A stretch of DNA of 64,000 nt from Desertimonas flava (lineage in GTDB: Bacteria > Actinomycetota > Acidimicrobiia > Acidimicrobiales > Ilumatobacteraceae): positions 1 to 64,000 of the forward strand of contig NZ_QKYK01000017.1 of assembly GCF_003426815.1 (NCBI RefSeq), in the 5' to 3' direction. Each line of letters opens with the position of its first letter. Within the stretch, counting starts at the first letter, position 1. The position numbers were made by a program, and so were the translations under genes. The notes under the pieces were generated by a model, which saw only the letters and a program-made list of their open reading frames with translations, was not told the origin of the DNA and did no database searches. Of this stretch, positions 1-7,280 are shown in pieces.

Positions 1-25
1 CGCAGCGATCGACAATGACATCCAT
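1..25 (-). CDS. 5' end of an unidentified leftward gene (partial, cut by window edge)
   Basis: Only eight codons are inside the window (reads M-D-V-I-V-D-R-C leftward from an ATG at 25). The support is a near-perfect Shine-Dalgarno, ACAGGAGG, ending 5 nt before that ATG. The opening residues resemble small ferredoxins, which often begin M-x-V-I-V-D-R, but eight residues cannot establish a family. It is divergent from the anti-sigma-like gene starting at 357. Confidence 0.35.
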
Positions 26-356
26 CGACACCTCCTGTCAGGATCCGAGGCCCGGCCGGAGCGCGAAACAAAGAGGGTGCTACGCGTGCTCGAAGCGACA
101 TTGTCGGACACCTGCGCGTTCCTCCGTCATGGTGTCACGCGGGCTGCAAGCGCCAGCCCTTCACGACGTACCCGGACCACCCGCCATCAGAGCCCCAACC
201 GCGACCGCAGATCAAGGCCCACCCCGCGACCAGACCGCAACCCGGAGCAACATCAACTCTCCCATGTCGGGCGAGCGCCGAAGGCGCTCATGATTGGTGT
301 CACACAGTTTCCGGTGGCGCCGGGCACGACCGCTCACTTCGTACCATGAGGGCGAC
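26..356. other. intergenic region with no convincing gene
   Basis: These 331 bases separate the leftward partial gene from the rightward RskA-like gene. Open frames exist on both strands, but their translations are low-complexity Arg/Pro/Ala text typical of unconstrained high-GC DNA. The only elements I would mark are the SD of the leftward gene at about 30-37 and a TACCAT -10-like hexamer at 342-347, 9 nt before the ATG at 357. Confidence 0.5.
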
Positions 357-983
357 ATGAGCGGCCCCGACGACCCCGACGACGACGCCGTGCTGGCCGA
401 GCTCACCCGGCTCGCCGAGGCGGGGGAACTGCCGCCCGACGAGGCCGCCGAGGTCGCCGCGCTCGTGGCGGCCCGTCGAGACCGGGCGGAGAGCGCGGCC
501 GCGCCGCCAGCGACGGCACAGGCTCCCGGGCGCCGCTTCGGCTGGCTGCTCTACCTGCTCCCGGCCCCCCTGGTGGCCGGTCTCGTCATCGGTGTCGGCG
601 CCGTGGTGCGGCGTGACGACGGTCCCGACAAGACGCCCCTCGAGCGCATCCTCGACGATCCCGACATCGTGGTCGGGGTGTTCGGCGGTGACCTGCCCGA
701 GCTGTCGATCGTGTACTCGCCCGACGTTGCCGACGGCCTGCTGTCGGGCGACGACGTCGAGGCGCCCCCGACGGGGGAGGTGTACCAGCTCTGGCGCACC
801 GAGGCAGACGAAGGAGACGGCGACCTGGTGTCACTCGGTGTCTTCACGCCGGATGCCTCGGGCACGGTGGAGGTGCTGCTGGACGGCGCCGAGTCCCCGG
901 CCGATGTCGCCTACACCGTCACGCTCGAGCCGACCGGCGGATCCGAGCAGCCCACCGGTGACGTCATCGCCGAGACCGGCTGA
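357..983 (+). CDS. RskA-like anti-sigma factor C-terminal domain protein
   Basis: This 208-residue protein has an acidic cytosolic N-terminus (1-60), one membrane helix (about 61-84) and an extracytoplasmic domain. That domain carries the RskA C-terminal signature: YQLW near 142, LGVF about 15 residues later, and TLEPTGGSEQPTG near the end. RskA-family proteins hold an ECF sigma factor at the membrane until proteolysed. The N-terminus lacks the HxxxCxxC zinc anti-sigma motif, and no sigma factor lies next to it in the window, so its partner is unknown. The start is the ATG at 357; TACCAT 9 nt upstream could be a -10 box for a nearly leaderless transcript. It is convergent with phoH2. Confidence 0.75.
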   Translation: MSGPDDPDDDAVLAELTRLAEAGELPPDEAAEVAALVAARRDRAESAAAPPATAQAPGRRFGWLLYLLPAPLVAGLVIGVGAVVRRDDGPDKTPLERILDDPDIVVGVFGGDLPELSIVYSPDVADGLLSGDDVEAPPTGEVYQLWRTEADEGDGDLVSLGVFTPDASGTVEVLLDGAESPADVAYTVTLEPTGGSEQPTGDVIAETG

Positions 984-1048
984 CCCGCCTGGCTCTGCTG
1001 GCGCGAGAAGACCGTGGCAGGGCGTTGTTGCTCCTTCAGAACCGCCGG

Positions 1049-2470
1049 CTAGAGCAGTTCGGCGGCGAGGGAGGCGACGTCGCTGCGCTCGCACGCCGTG
1101 AGCGTGATGTGGCCGAAGCACTGCTGGCCACGGAACGCCTGGGCGAGCACGGCGAGGGCGTTGTTCGACTCGCCGAGGTAGGGGGCGTCGATCTGGCTCG
1201 TGTCGCCGGTGAAGATCACCTTCGTGCCCTGACCGACCCGCGTGAGGATCGTGCGCAGCGTGGTGGGCTCGAGGTTCTGGGCCTCGTCGATCACCACGAT
1301 CTGACGCTGCAACGACCGGCCCCGCAGGAACGTCACCGACTCGAGCGACAGCTGACCACGCGTGGTCAGCTCCTCGATGAGGCGGCGAGCATCGGCGCTC
1401 GACGTGTGATCGGTGAGGGCGACCACGGCGTCGTGGATCGCCGACATCCACGGGTCGAGCTTCTCCTCCAGGCCGCCCGGCAGGTAGCCGACGTCGGCGC
1501 GGCCGACGGGGACCAGCGGCCGGTAGACGGCGAGCCGCTCGTAGCGGTTGTGCTCGACGACCTGTTCGAAGCCGGCCGCGATGGCCAGCAACGTCTTGCC
1601 GGTCCCGGCGCGGCCGTCGAGGGCGACCACCTCGATGGCCGGATCGAGGAGCAGTTCGAGGGCGAAGCGCTGCTCCTTGGACCGGGCCCGCAGGCCCCAG
1701 GCCTCAGGAGCCGTGTGGGAGAGCAGCTCGAACTCGTCACCGACGCGGCGGGTGAGCGCGGACTGTGATCCGGCGCGCAGCACGGCGAACTCGTTCTCAC
1801 CGATCATGCTTCCACCGTCGACGGCATCGGCGTCGATCGCGCCGGCTGCGTACAGGCAGTCGATCACGTCGAAGCCCGTCTCGAGGGTGGCCCAGCCCAC
1901 CGACTTGCGATCGGGGTGACGGGTGGTGCGCGAATGCTCGGCCGCGTCGACCCCGAGATGGGCGGCCTTGATGCGGAGCGCGGCGTCGTTCGACACCATC
2001 GTCGTCGGCGCCAGTTCGGCCTGTCCGAGCGCGGCGCCGATGATGCGATTGTCGGGGCTCGCCGGATCGAGGCCGTGCTCGACGAGGCGATGCTTCTGCA
2101 CGCTGTTGATCTCGATGCGCAGGCTGCTCGTTCCCACCTGCACCGCGGTGGCGAGCGAGCCGCCGTGGCGGACGCGCAGCTCCTCGATGGCGCGCAGCGC
2201 CGTTCGGGCCGACCGGCCGACGTCGTCGAGACGGTTCTTCAGCCCGTCGAGCTCTTCGATGACGGTGAGTGGGAGGACGATGTCGGCATCGTCGAAGGCA
2301 GTGAGACAGTCGGGGTCGGCGATCAGCACCGAGGTGTCCAGGACGATTCGCTGCCGAACCCGTTGCGGCGCCGTCTGGTCGGTTGCCGCCCCCTCTCCGG
2401 TTGTGAGCCGTCCTGATCGTTCCGCAGCCACGAGGGCTGGGTCGCCGGTCACGCGGAGAACATCGGTCAC
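1049..2470 (-). CDS. phoH2: PhoH family protein with N-terminal PIN domain (PhoH2 type)
   Basis: The protein has 473 residues from a GTG start at 2470, chosen because AAGGAG sits 5 nt upstream. Residues about 43-165 form a PIN ribonuclease domain: VLDTSVL near 43, an acidic VIEELDG near 70, and SPDNRI near 139 supply the metal-binding carboxylates. Residues about 235-465 form the PhoH ATPase, with Walker A GRAGTGKT near 286 and Walker B IVVIDEAQ near 391. PIN-PhoH fusions in mycobacteria are RNA helicase/ribonucleases linked to a toxin-antitoxin-like locus. No small antitoxin ORF is evident upstream; the next gene is the divergent HIT protein. The family call is firm, the cellular role is not. 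Confidence 0.9.
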   Translation of the reverse strand: MTDVLRVTGDPALVAAERSGRLTTGEGAATDQTAPQRVRQRIVLDTSVLIADPDCLTAFDDADIVLPLTVIEELDGLKNRLDDVGRSARTALRAIEELRVRHGGSLATAVQVGTSSLRIEINSVQKHRLVEHGLDPASPDNRIIGAALGQAELAPTTMVSNDAALRIKAAHLGVDAAEHSRTTRHPDRKSVGWATLETGFDVIDCLYAAGAIDADAVDGGSMIGENEFAVLRAGSQSALTRRVGDEFELLSHTAPEAWGLRARSKEQRFALELLLDPAIEVVALDGRAGTGKTLLAIAAGFEQVVEHNRYERLAVYRPLVPVGRADVGYLPGGLEEKLDPWMSAIHDAVVALTDHTSSADARRLIEELTTRGQLSLESVTFLRGRSLQRQIVVIDEAQNLEPTTLRTILTRVGQGTKVIFTGDTSQIDAPYLGESNNALAVLAQAFRGQQCFGHITLTACERSDVASLAAELL

Positions 2471-2577
2471 CGCCACTCCTTGTCGTCGGGGTTGGGGGTC
2501 GTCGGGGTTGGGGCCCGGACGTCCTCGGAAGTTGTATCGCGGCGGGGTGCCGCGGTGGTGGATGGCAGGATGAGCCG

Positions 2578-3030
2578 ATGCCCGAGCGCCCGGCAGTCCG
2601 CGATCCCTCGTGCCCGTTCTGTGCGATCGTCGCCGGCGAGGCCGTTGCCGAGGTCGTCCACGAGACCGAGACGGCCGTGGCCTTCCTCGATCGGTCGCCG
2701 TTGTTCGCCGGGCACGTCCTCGTCGTACCACGGATTCATGTGGTCACGCTGCCGGAACTGACGGATGTCGGCCCGTTCTTCACCGAGGTCCAACGCATCG
2801 CGGCGGCGGTTCCTGCGGCCCTCGGTGCCCAGGGAACGTTCGTCGCGATGAACAACGTCGTCAGTCAGAGCGTGGCCCACCTGCACGTCCACGTCGTACC
2901 CCGAACCAAGGGCGACGGCCTGCGCGGGTTCTTCTGGCCCCGAACGAAGTATCGCGACGGCCAGGCCGCGGCCGTCGCGCAGGTGTTGCGGGGCGCCCTC
3001 GAGCCGCGTTCCGATTCGAAGAAAGCTTGA
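2578..3030 (+). CDS. HIT family protein (histidine triad nucleotide hydrolase/transferase)
   Basis: This is a 150-residue cytosolic protein. It begins with the CPFC motif at 12-15 found in many HIT proteins and carries the histidine triad HLHVHVVP at 101-108, whose central histidine is the nucleophile. HIT proteins hydrolyse or transfer AMP from adenylated substrates such as AMP-lysine or Ap4A. An xANNNT hexamer (CAGGAT, 2566-2571) lies 6 nt before the ATG, so the message may be leaderless. The gene is divergent from phoH2. The stop codon falls inside a perfect palindrome (CTTGACGCGTCAAG, 3026-3039). The exact nucleotide substrate cannot be told from sequence. Confidence 0.9.
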   Translation: MPERPAVRDPSCPFCAIVAGEAVAEVVHETETAVAFLDRSPLFAGHVLVVPRIHVVTLPELTDVGPFFTEVQRIAAAVPAALGAQGTFVAMNNVVSQSVAHLHVHVVPRTKGDGLRGFFWPRTKYRDGQAAAVAQVLRGALEPRSDSKKA

Positions 3031-3069
3031 CGCGTCAAGGCGCTGCGAGGTTGATGTTGCATCTGCAAC
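3026..3069. promoter_or_regulatory. two perfect 14-bp palindromes between the HIT gene and hup
   Basis: CTTGACGCGTCAAG (3026-3039) spans the HIT stop codon. GTTGCATCTGCAAC (3056-3069) lies 128 nt upstream of the HU start. Both are exact inverted repeats. They could be regulator-binding sites for hup or a weak transcription end for the HIT gene. A TTGCGA hexamer at 3081-3086 with CATATC at 3107-3112 is a poor candidate hup promoter (long spacer). Confidence 0.3.
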
Positions 3070-3197
3070 GAGAGTGATGCTTGCGATTCATCCCTCGCCG
3101 CAGTGTCATATCCAACTGCTGCCACACGACAAGCGAGTGGCGGACGGAGCAACGGGCACCGACGCCCCTGACCCGTAGTGGAAATGAAAGAGGACAG

Positions 3198-3488
3198 ATG
3201 GCAACCAAGGCAGAACTGGTCGACGGTGTGGCGAAGGCCGCCGGCGTCACGAAGGCCGACGCCGAGCGCACGATCGCTGCGTTCTTCGACGCAGTTGTGA
3301 GCGGGGCGAAGAAGGGCGACAAGGTCGCCTGGCCCGGGTTTGGGTCCTTCAGCACCTCGAAGCGTGCCGCTCGCACCGGTCGGAACCCGCAGACGGGTGA
3401 GCCCGTGAAGATCGCCGCGTCGACGGCGCTTCGCTTCTCGCCCAGCGCGACGTTGAAGGCTGCACTCAACCCCAAGAAGAAGAAGTAG
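3198..3488 (+). CDS. hup: HU family nucleoid-associated DNA-binding protein
   Basis: This 96-residue protein is a complete HU fold: the N-terminal helical dimerisation part ([13 protein letters not shown] near 4), the GxGSF turn near residue 50 (WPGFGSF), and the beta-arm [11 protein letters not shown] near 60-70 that wraps DNA. The ATG at 3198 follows a purine-rich GAAAGAGGA; a longer frame begins at 3081 but reads non-HU text. The protein ends in a run of four lysines and then TAG (3486-3488). The frame continues past that stop into the PAKKA-rich protein at 3495, so the pair resembles actinobacterial HupB cut by one stop codon. Confidence 0.92.
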   Translation: MATKAELVDGVAKAAGVTKADAERTIAAFFDAVVSGAKKGDKVAWPGFGSFSTSKRAARTGRNPQTGEPVKIAASTALRFSPSATLKAALNPKKKK

Positions 3489-3494
3489 GTCATC

Positions 3495-3875
3495 ATGGTT
3501 CGCAAGCTCGCAACGAAGAAGGCTCCGGCTGCCAAGAAGGCCCCGGCCAAGAAGGCTCCCGCCGCGAAGAAGGCTCCGGCTGCCAAGAAGGCCCCGGCCA
3601 AGAAGGCTCCGGCCGCCAAGAAGGCTGCGGCCAAGAAGGCCCCGGCCAAGAAGGCTCCCGCCGCGAAGAAGGCTCCGGCTGCCAAGAAGGCCCCGGCCAA
3701 GAAGGCTCCCGCCGCCAAGAAGGCTCCGGCCGCCAAGAAGGCCCCGGCCAAGAAGGCTCCCGCCGCGAAGAAGGCTCCGGCTGCCAAGAAGGCGGCGCCC
3801 GCGAAGCGAGCTCCTGCGGCCAAGAAGGCACCGGCCAAGAAGGCTCCCGCCAAGCGGGCAGCGGCCAAGAAGTAG
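3495..3875 (+). CDS. lysine/alanine/proline-rich histone H1-like tail protein
   Basis: This 126-residue protein is almost entirely repeats of the KKAPA/AAKKAP type, extremely basic and presumably disordered. Such tails occur as the C-terminal half of mycobacterial HupB and in bacterial histone H1-like proteins, where they bind and compact DNA. It is in the same frame as the HU gene, only two codons after the HU TAG stop. The start is the ATG at 3495; only a weak GTAGG precedes it, so translation probably depends on coupling to HU or on readthrough. It may act as a separate nucleoid protein or as part of a minor HU-tail fusion. Confidence 0.75.
   Translation: MVRKLATKKAPAAKKAPAKKAPAAKKAPAAKKAPAKKAPAAKKAAAKKAPAKKAPAAKKAPAAKKAPAKKAPAAKKAPAAKKAPAKKAPAAKKAPAAKKAAPAKRAPAAKKAPAKKAPAKRAAAKK
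3510..3872 (+). repeat. imperfect tandem repeats encoding the PAKKA-type tail
   Basis: The DNA is built from recurring 9-18 nt units such as AAGAAGGCTCCGGCTGCC, arranged in larger blocks of about 30-50 nt that recur nearly exactly. The repeats lie within the coding frame of the lysine-rich protein and are expected to change copy number by slippage, so length variation between strains is likely. Confidence 0.8.
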
Positions 3876-3934
3876 ATCCTCGCCGCCGGACGGCCGCGCC
3901 TGCGTGGCCCGGCGCCCGACGCGATCGATCGATG

Positions 3935-3970
3935 AACGGAGGGAACCCGGCGTGCCGGGTTCCCTCCGTT
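3935..3970 (+). terminator. strong hairpin terminator after the hup/tail operon
   Basis: A perfect 17-bp stem (AACGGAGGGAACCCGGC against GCCGGGTTCCCTCCGTT) closes on a 2-nt loop. It lies 60 nt after the tail-protein stop and 27 nt before the GTG of the next gene. No T-run follows, as is common for high-GC actinobacterial terminators. Confidence 0.8.
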
Positions 3971-3996
3971 CGCGTCCAGGCTGCAAAGCTGCCGGC

Positions 3997-4779
3997 GTGG
4001 ACGCACTCTGTGACGACGTGACCGCCGAGCACGTCGACCTCGACTGTCTCGTCAGCAGCGGATCGCTCGCCGATCTCGATCGCCCGACGCCAGCTCCGGG
4101 ATGGTCGGTCGGTGACCAGATCAGCCACCTCTGGTACTTCGATCAGCAGGCGTTGCTCGCCCTGACCGATCCCGATGCCTTCCGGGCGTCGACCGAGCAA
4201 CTCCTCGCGACGGTGTCGGGCGGCGAGGATCCGTCCGTGGCCGCCGGCCGGGCGATCGGTCCGGCCGAACTCCTCGAGCGCTGGAGGGCCGACCGACAGG
4301 CGCTGGTGTCCGCCGCGCGTACGGTCGATCCCAAGGCGCGGGTGCCGTGGTACGGGCCGGCGATGAGCGCCCGCTCGTTCGTCACCGCTCGGCTGATGGA
4401 GACGTGGGCGCACGGCCAGGACGTGGTCGACTCGCTCGGGGCGGAACGGCGGCCGACGGCTCGGCTCCGCCACGTCGCCCACATCGGCGTCGGGGCGCGG
4501 GCGTTCAGCTACGTCACCAACGGTCGCCAGGTTCCCGACGCAGACGTCTTCGTCCGCCTCGACGCGCCCGACGGTGACGAGTGGACGTGGGGAGACCCGA
4601 ACGCTCCCGACCGCGTGGACGGCCCGGCCCTCGACTTCTGCCTGCTCGTCACGCAGCGCCGCCACCGATCCGACACGGCGGTGCGCGCCACCGGCCCGGC
4701 CGCCGACGAGTGGCTCGACATCGCCCAGGCGTTCGCCGGACCGCCGGGGCCCGGTCGTTCACCCGGAGCGTTCTCCTGA
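3997..4779 (+). CDS. TIGR03084 family protein (DinB/mycothiol maleylpyruvate isomerase-like fold)
   Basis: This 260-residue cytosolic protein belongs to the actinobacterial family whose N-terminal half is a DinB-like four-helix bundle. Family features visible are [16 protein letters not shown] near 29, the [11 protein letters not shown] segment near 120, METWAHGQD near 134, and the C-terminal [15 protein letters not shown] and [13 protein letters not shown] blocks. Related proteins bind a metal and some use mycothiol, but the reaction of this family is not established as far as I know. The GTG at 3997 was chosen because longer frames run into the perfect terminator hairpin at 3935-3970. Confidence 0.85.
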   Translation: MDALCDDVTAEHVDLDCLVSSGSLADLDRPTPAPGWSVGDQISHLWYFDQQALLALTDPDAFRASTEQLLATVSGGEDPSVAAGRAIGPAELLERWRADRQALVSAARTVDPKARVPWYGPAMSARSFVTARLMETWAHGQDVVDSLGAERRPTARLRHVAHIGVGARAFSYVTNGRQVPDADVFVRLDAPDGDEWTWGDPNAPDRVDGPALDFCLLVTQRRHRSDTAVRATGPAADEWLDIAQAFAGPPGPGRSPGAFS

Positions 4780-4807
4780 TCGCGCGGTCGTCGCCGCGCA
4801 GGTCTCG

Positions 4808-4824
4808 CCGGCGCTCAGCGCCGG
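4808..4824. terminator. hairpin between convergent genes
   Basis: CCGGCG and CGCCGG pair around a 5-nt loop (CTCAG) at the end of the convergent TIGR03084 and AraC genes. The hairpin overlaps the AraC stop codon. It could end transcription from both sides; no T-run is present. Confidence 0.4.
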
Positions 4825-5705
4825 AAGCGGAGCATCTCGATCTCGGTCGTCATCAGCAGTTCGCGGATGCGTGATGGCGGCTTGCCGTACTGGGCGACGA
4901 TCGAGCGGGTCATGTGGCTGTGGTCGGCGAAGCCCGTACGCGCGGCCAGCGCGGCCAGGTCGTCGTCGCCCGCGGCGAGTCCCGACATCGCCTCGTGCAC
5001 GCGCAGCCGGTTGCGGTACTGCGGGATGGTCAGGCCCGTGATCTCGCGGAACACCCGCGAGAGGTGGAACGGAGAACAGCCGACCGACTTGGCCAGGCCG
5101 AGCAGGCTGACGCCGGAGGGGTTGGCGTGGATGGCGTCGCAGGCGCCCGACACCAGGCGCCGGTGCTCCGACTCGGTGGTGCGCCGCGAGTAGCTGCGGA
5201 TGCGCTGGTCGCGCTGACCGACCGCCGCCGCGATCAGGCTCAGCGAGGCTGCTTCGAGTGTCAACGTGTCGGCGTTGGCCGCGTGGGCGTTGCGCAGCTG
5301 GCGATGGAGCAGGTCGATCTCCGGCGTGATCGCGAAGTCGGGTCGCGGCGTGTCGGCGCCGGCGACGATGTCGCAGCGGTCGGGGTCGACGCTGATGAAC
5401 GTCACCTTGTTGGGCTCGATCGGAGTGACGTCGTCGACGCGCCGGGCGCCGATGCGGGCGAGGCCCACCTCGTCGCCGTCGCAGCGCAGGAACCCGGTGT
5501 TGGTGTCGACGACCTGCTCGATGCCGTGGGCCATGCGCCGGTACGCGCCGGAGCGGGCGATGCCGAGGCCCCAACCCTCGTTGCGCCAGAACTCCCATGT
5601 GGGAGGGGGACGCAATTCGTCGTCGTCGGTCATGTAGATGCCGTCACCACGCCAGACGACGGTCTGGACGTGGTCATCGGTGTCGTGGAGGGGCGCCGCA
5701 GCCAC
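4815..5705 (-). CDS. AraC family transcriptional regulator
   Basis: This 296-residue protein has an N-terminal effector-like domain (about 1-185) and a C-terminal AraC double helix-turn-helix. The second half shows LLGLAKSVGCSPFHLSRVF near 208, the TGLTIPQYRNRLRV linker near 230, and GFADHSHMTRSI near 265, where the second recognition helix sits. The GTG at 5705 has CAGGAT 7 nt upstream, fitting a leaderless start; an ATG 24 codons in (5633) is the alternative. It is neither next to nor divergent from an obvious target, so its ligand and regulon are unknown. Confidence 0.88.
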   Translation of the reverse strand: MAAAPLHDTDDHVQTVVWRGDGIYMTDDDELRPPPTWEFWRNEGWGLGIARSGAYRRMAHGIEQVVDTNTGFLRCDGDEVGLARIGARRVDDVTPIEPNKVTFISVDPDRCDIVAGADTPRPDFAITPEIDLLHRQLRNAHAANADTLTLEAASLSLIAAAVGQRDQRIRSYSRRTTESEHRRLVSGACDAIHANPSGVSLLGLAKSVGCSPFHLSRVFREITGLTIPQYRNRLRVHEAMSGLAAGDDDLAALAARTGFADHSHMTRSIVAQYGKPPSRIRELLMTTEIEMLRFRR

Positions 5706-5836
5706 GTCCTACATCCTGCCACGTCGTTCGGCATTCGGGCGCCGGACATCCGCGAACTGGAACATGCGTTCCGAACGTCGGTTCCGACCGCCGCTGTGAG
5801 CGAGGACCGTCAACGGAGCGTCCGTCACCATCGCCG

Positions 5837-6613
5837 TCAGAGATCGTCCATCCGGTGGAACACCTCGGCGTGCGTCATCCCCCAGCTCCGCCCGAGCTCG
5901 GCGAGCCGATCGGTGATCCGGCGCCGGAACGTCTCGAGCTCGGCGGCGTCGCCGGTGCGGGCGCCCATCGTCGACTCGAACTGGCTCTCGTGGGCGAGCA
6001 GCGCGTCGAGCTTCCGGCCGAGCCCGATCGCGGCCGCTTCGGCATGGTTGGGCTCGTCGGCCTCGAACAGGAGGAGCGACTCCGGCCGGAACGGGGCGAT
6101 CCCGAGCTCCTTGAAGAAGTGGGGGTCGCGTGCTCCGACGATGGCGTCGCAGACCAGTTCCCCGGTGTGGCGGTGGTCGGGGTGCAACCGGTAGCGCTTC
6201 CACGGATCGTGCGTCAGCACCACGTCGGGTCGTAACCGGCGGATGGCCCGGACGATCTCGGTCCGCGTCGCCAGGTCGTTGCTCAGCTCTCCGTCGACAC
6301 GCCCCAGGAAGATCACCTCGCCGGCGCAACGACCGGCGAGACGGCGGGCCGCCTCGCGTTGCTCGTCCTGCCGACGGGCGACGAGCGCGACCGTGTCGGC
6401 CGCTGCGTCCCAGGTCCCCTTCGAGCCGTCGGTGCACACGAGGTGGTGGACCACGCAGCCGGCGTCGGCCCACTTGGCAAGCGTCGCGCCGGCGCCGAAC
6501 TCCACGTCATCGGGGTGGGCGCCGATGGCCAGGGCGACCGCCGGCGGTGTCCGATCGATCGTGGCCTCGACGGTGCCGCTCAGCGGCGGTTGGCCAGGAT
6601 CGTTCGCAACCAT
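5837..6613 (-). CDS. PIG-L family deacetylase (LmbE-like)
   Basis: The 258-residue protein carries the zinc-binding signature of the PIG-L/LmbE fold: AHPDDVEFG near 32-40, giving His, Asp and Asp, and HPDHRHTG near 144, giving the third His. Enzymes of the family deacetylate N-acetyl sugar conjugates, including MshB and Mca of mycothiol metabolism. I cannot place this one as MshB, Mca or another branch. It overlaps the end of fbiD by 34 nt and is probably translated from the same message. Confidence 0.88.
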   Translation of the reverse strand: MVANDPGQPPLSGTVEATIDRTPPAVALAIGAHPDDVEFGAGATLAKWADAGCVVHHLVCTDGSKGTWDAAADTVALVARRQDEQREAARRLAGRCAGEVIFLGRVDGELSNDLATRTEIVRAIRRLRPDVVLTHDPWKRYRLHPDHRHTGELVCDAIVGARDPHFFKELGIAPFRPESLLLFEADEPNHAEAAAIGLGRKLDALLAHESQFESTMGARTGDAAELETFRRRITDRLAELGRSWGMTHAEVFHRMDDL

Positions 6614-7260
6614 TCGGGAAGCTCCGTTCGTAACGCGGGGTGGGCGAGGTCGCCGGGGGTGTCGACGTCGAGGGCCAGCCGGGAATCACGACGCACCTCG
6701 ACCCGGTACGGCAGCGACAGCGCCTGACGCAGATGGGCGCGATACGAGCTGGCTCCGTAGCTGGCCGTGATCGGCGCCACGACGGGCGACGCCAGGACAT
6801 TGGTGCCGTCGCGGCGTCCGTCGGGGACGATCGTGATGGTGCCCGGGCTGGCGACGTCGCCGAGGCTGACGGCAAGCGGCAGATCACTGTGGGCGACGAT
6901 CAGATGAGTGAAGCCCTTGCCGCCGATGGTCTCGCGACTCGAATCGACGGCTCCGTTGAGCCCGACACCGGGGGTCCAGAGCACCTCGGCACCGATGTCG
7001 TCGGCCCACGATGCCACCCCGTCGTCGTCGCACGCCACGAACACGGGGTGCGGCCGGGATGCGGCGACGACCCGGGCCGCGAGCCAGCGCGCGAGGTGAA
7101 CCCGTTCGGCGGGTTGGAGCAGGCCCGACAGCCGGCCCTTGGCGTGCTCGAAGCGCTTGACGGGGATCAGGACGGCGATGTGCGGAGCATCCGACCGGTC
7201 ATCGGTGCCCGTCGCCCCACCGCCGCGGCCGTCGGGGTTTCCGTCCACGAGTCCCGGCAC
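6580..7260 (-). CDS. fbiD: 2-phospho-L-lactate / phosphoenolpyruvate guanylyltransferase (coenzyme F420 synthesis)
   Basis: This 226-residue protein matches the CofC/FbiD family: LIPVKRFEHAKGRLS near 31 (nucleotide-binding start), HSDLPL near 124, and a DVDTPGDL motif near 198. FbiD joins GTP to phosphoenolpyruvate (phospholactate in archaea) to make the activated precursor of F420. The GTG start at 7260 lies 7 nt after a TAGGCT -10 box that overlaps the -10 box of the divergent gene at 7281, so both appear leaderless. No other F420 genes are in the window. The downstream partner is the PIG-L deacetylase. Confidence 0.88.
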   Translation of the reverse strand: MPGLVDGNPDGRGGGATGTDDRSDAPHIAVLIPVKRFEHAKGRLSGLLQPAERVHLARWLAARVVAASRPHPVFVACDDDGVASWADDIGAEVLWTPGVGLNGAVDSSRETIGGKGFTHLIVAHSDLPLAVSLGDVASPGTITIVPDGRRDGTNVLASPVVAPITASYGASSYRAHLRQALSLPYRVEVRRDSRLALDVDTPGDLAHPALRTELPEWLRTILANRR

Positions 7261-7266
7261 CCGCCT

Positions 7267-7273
7267 TAGCCTA
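7267..7273. promoter_or_regulatory. overlapping divergent -10 boxes between fbiD and the gene at 7281
   Basis: The 7-bp sequence TAGCCTA supplies TAGCCT on the + strand (7267-7272, 8 nt before the GTG at 7281) and TAGGCT on the - strand (7273-7268, 7 nt before the GTG at 7260). Only 20 bp separate the two start codons, so neither mRNA can have a leader of useful length. Confidence 0.5.
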
Positions 7274-7280
7274 TGGCCGT

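Noticed and set aside
3510-3872. Regularly spaced repeats that look like a CRISPR array at first sight.
   Set aside because: The units are short, contiguous and in frame, with no unique spacers and no cas genes nearby.
3035-4665. Long leftward open frames of repetitive Leu/Gly/Ala or Pro/Ser/Trp sequence opposite the PAKKA gene.
   Set aside because: They are mirror translations of the lysine-codon repeats, with no start signals. The + strand frame matches a known protein type.
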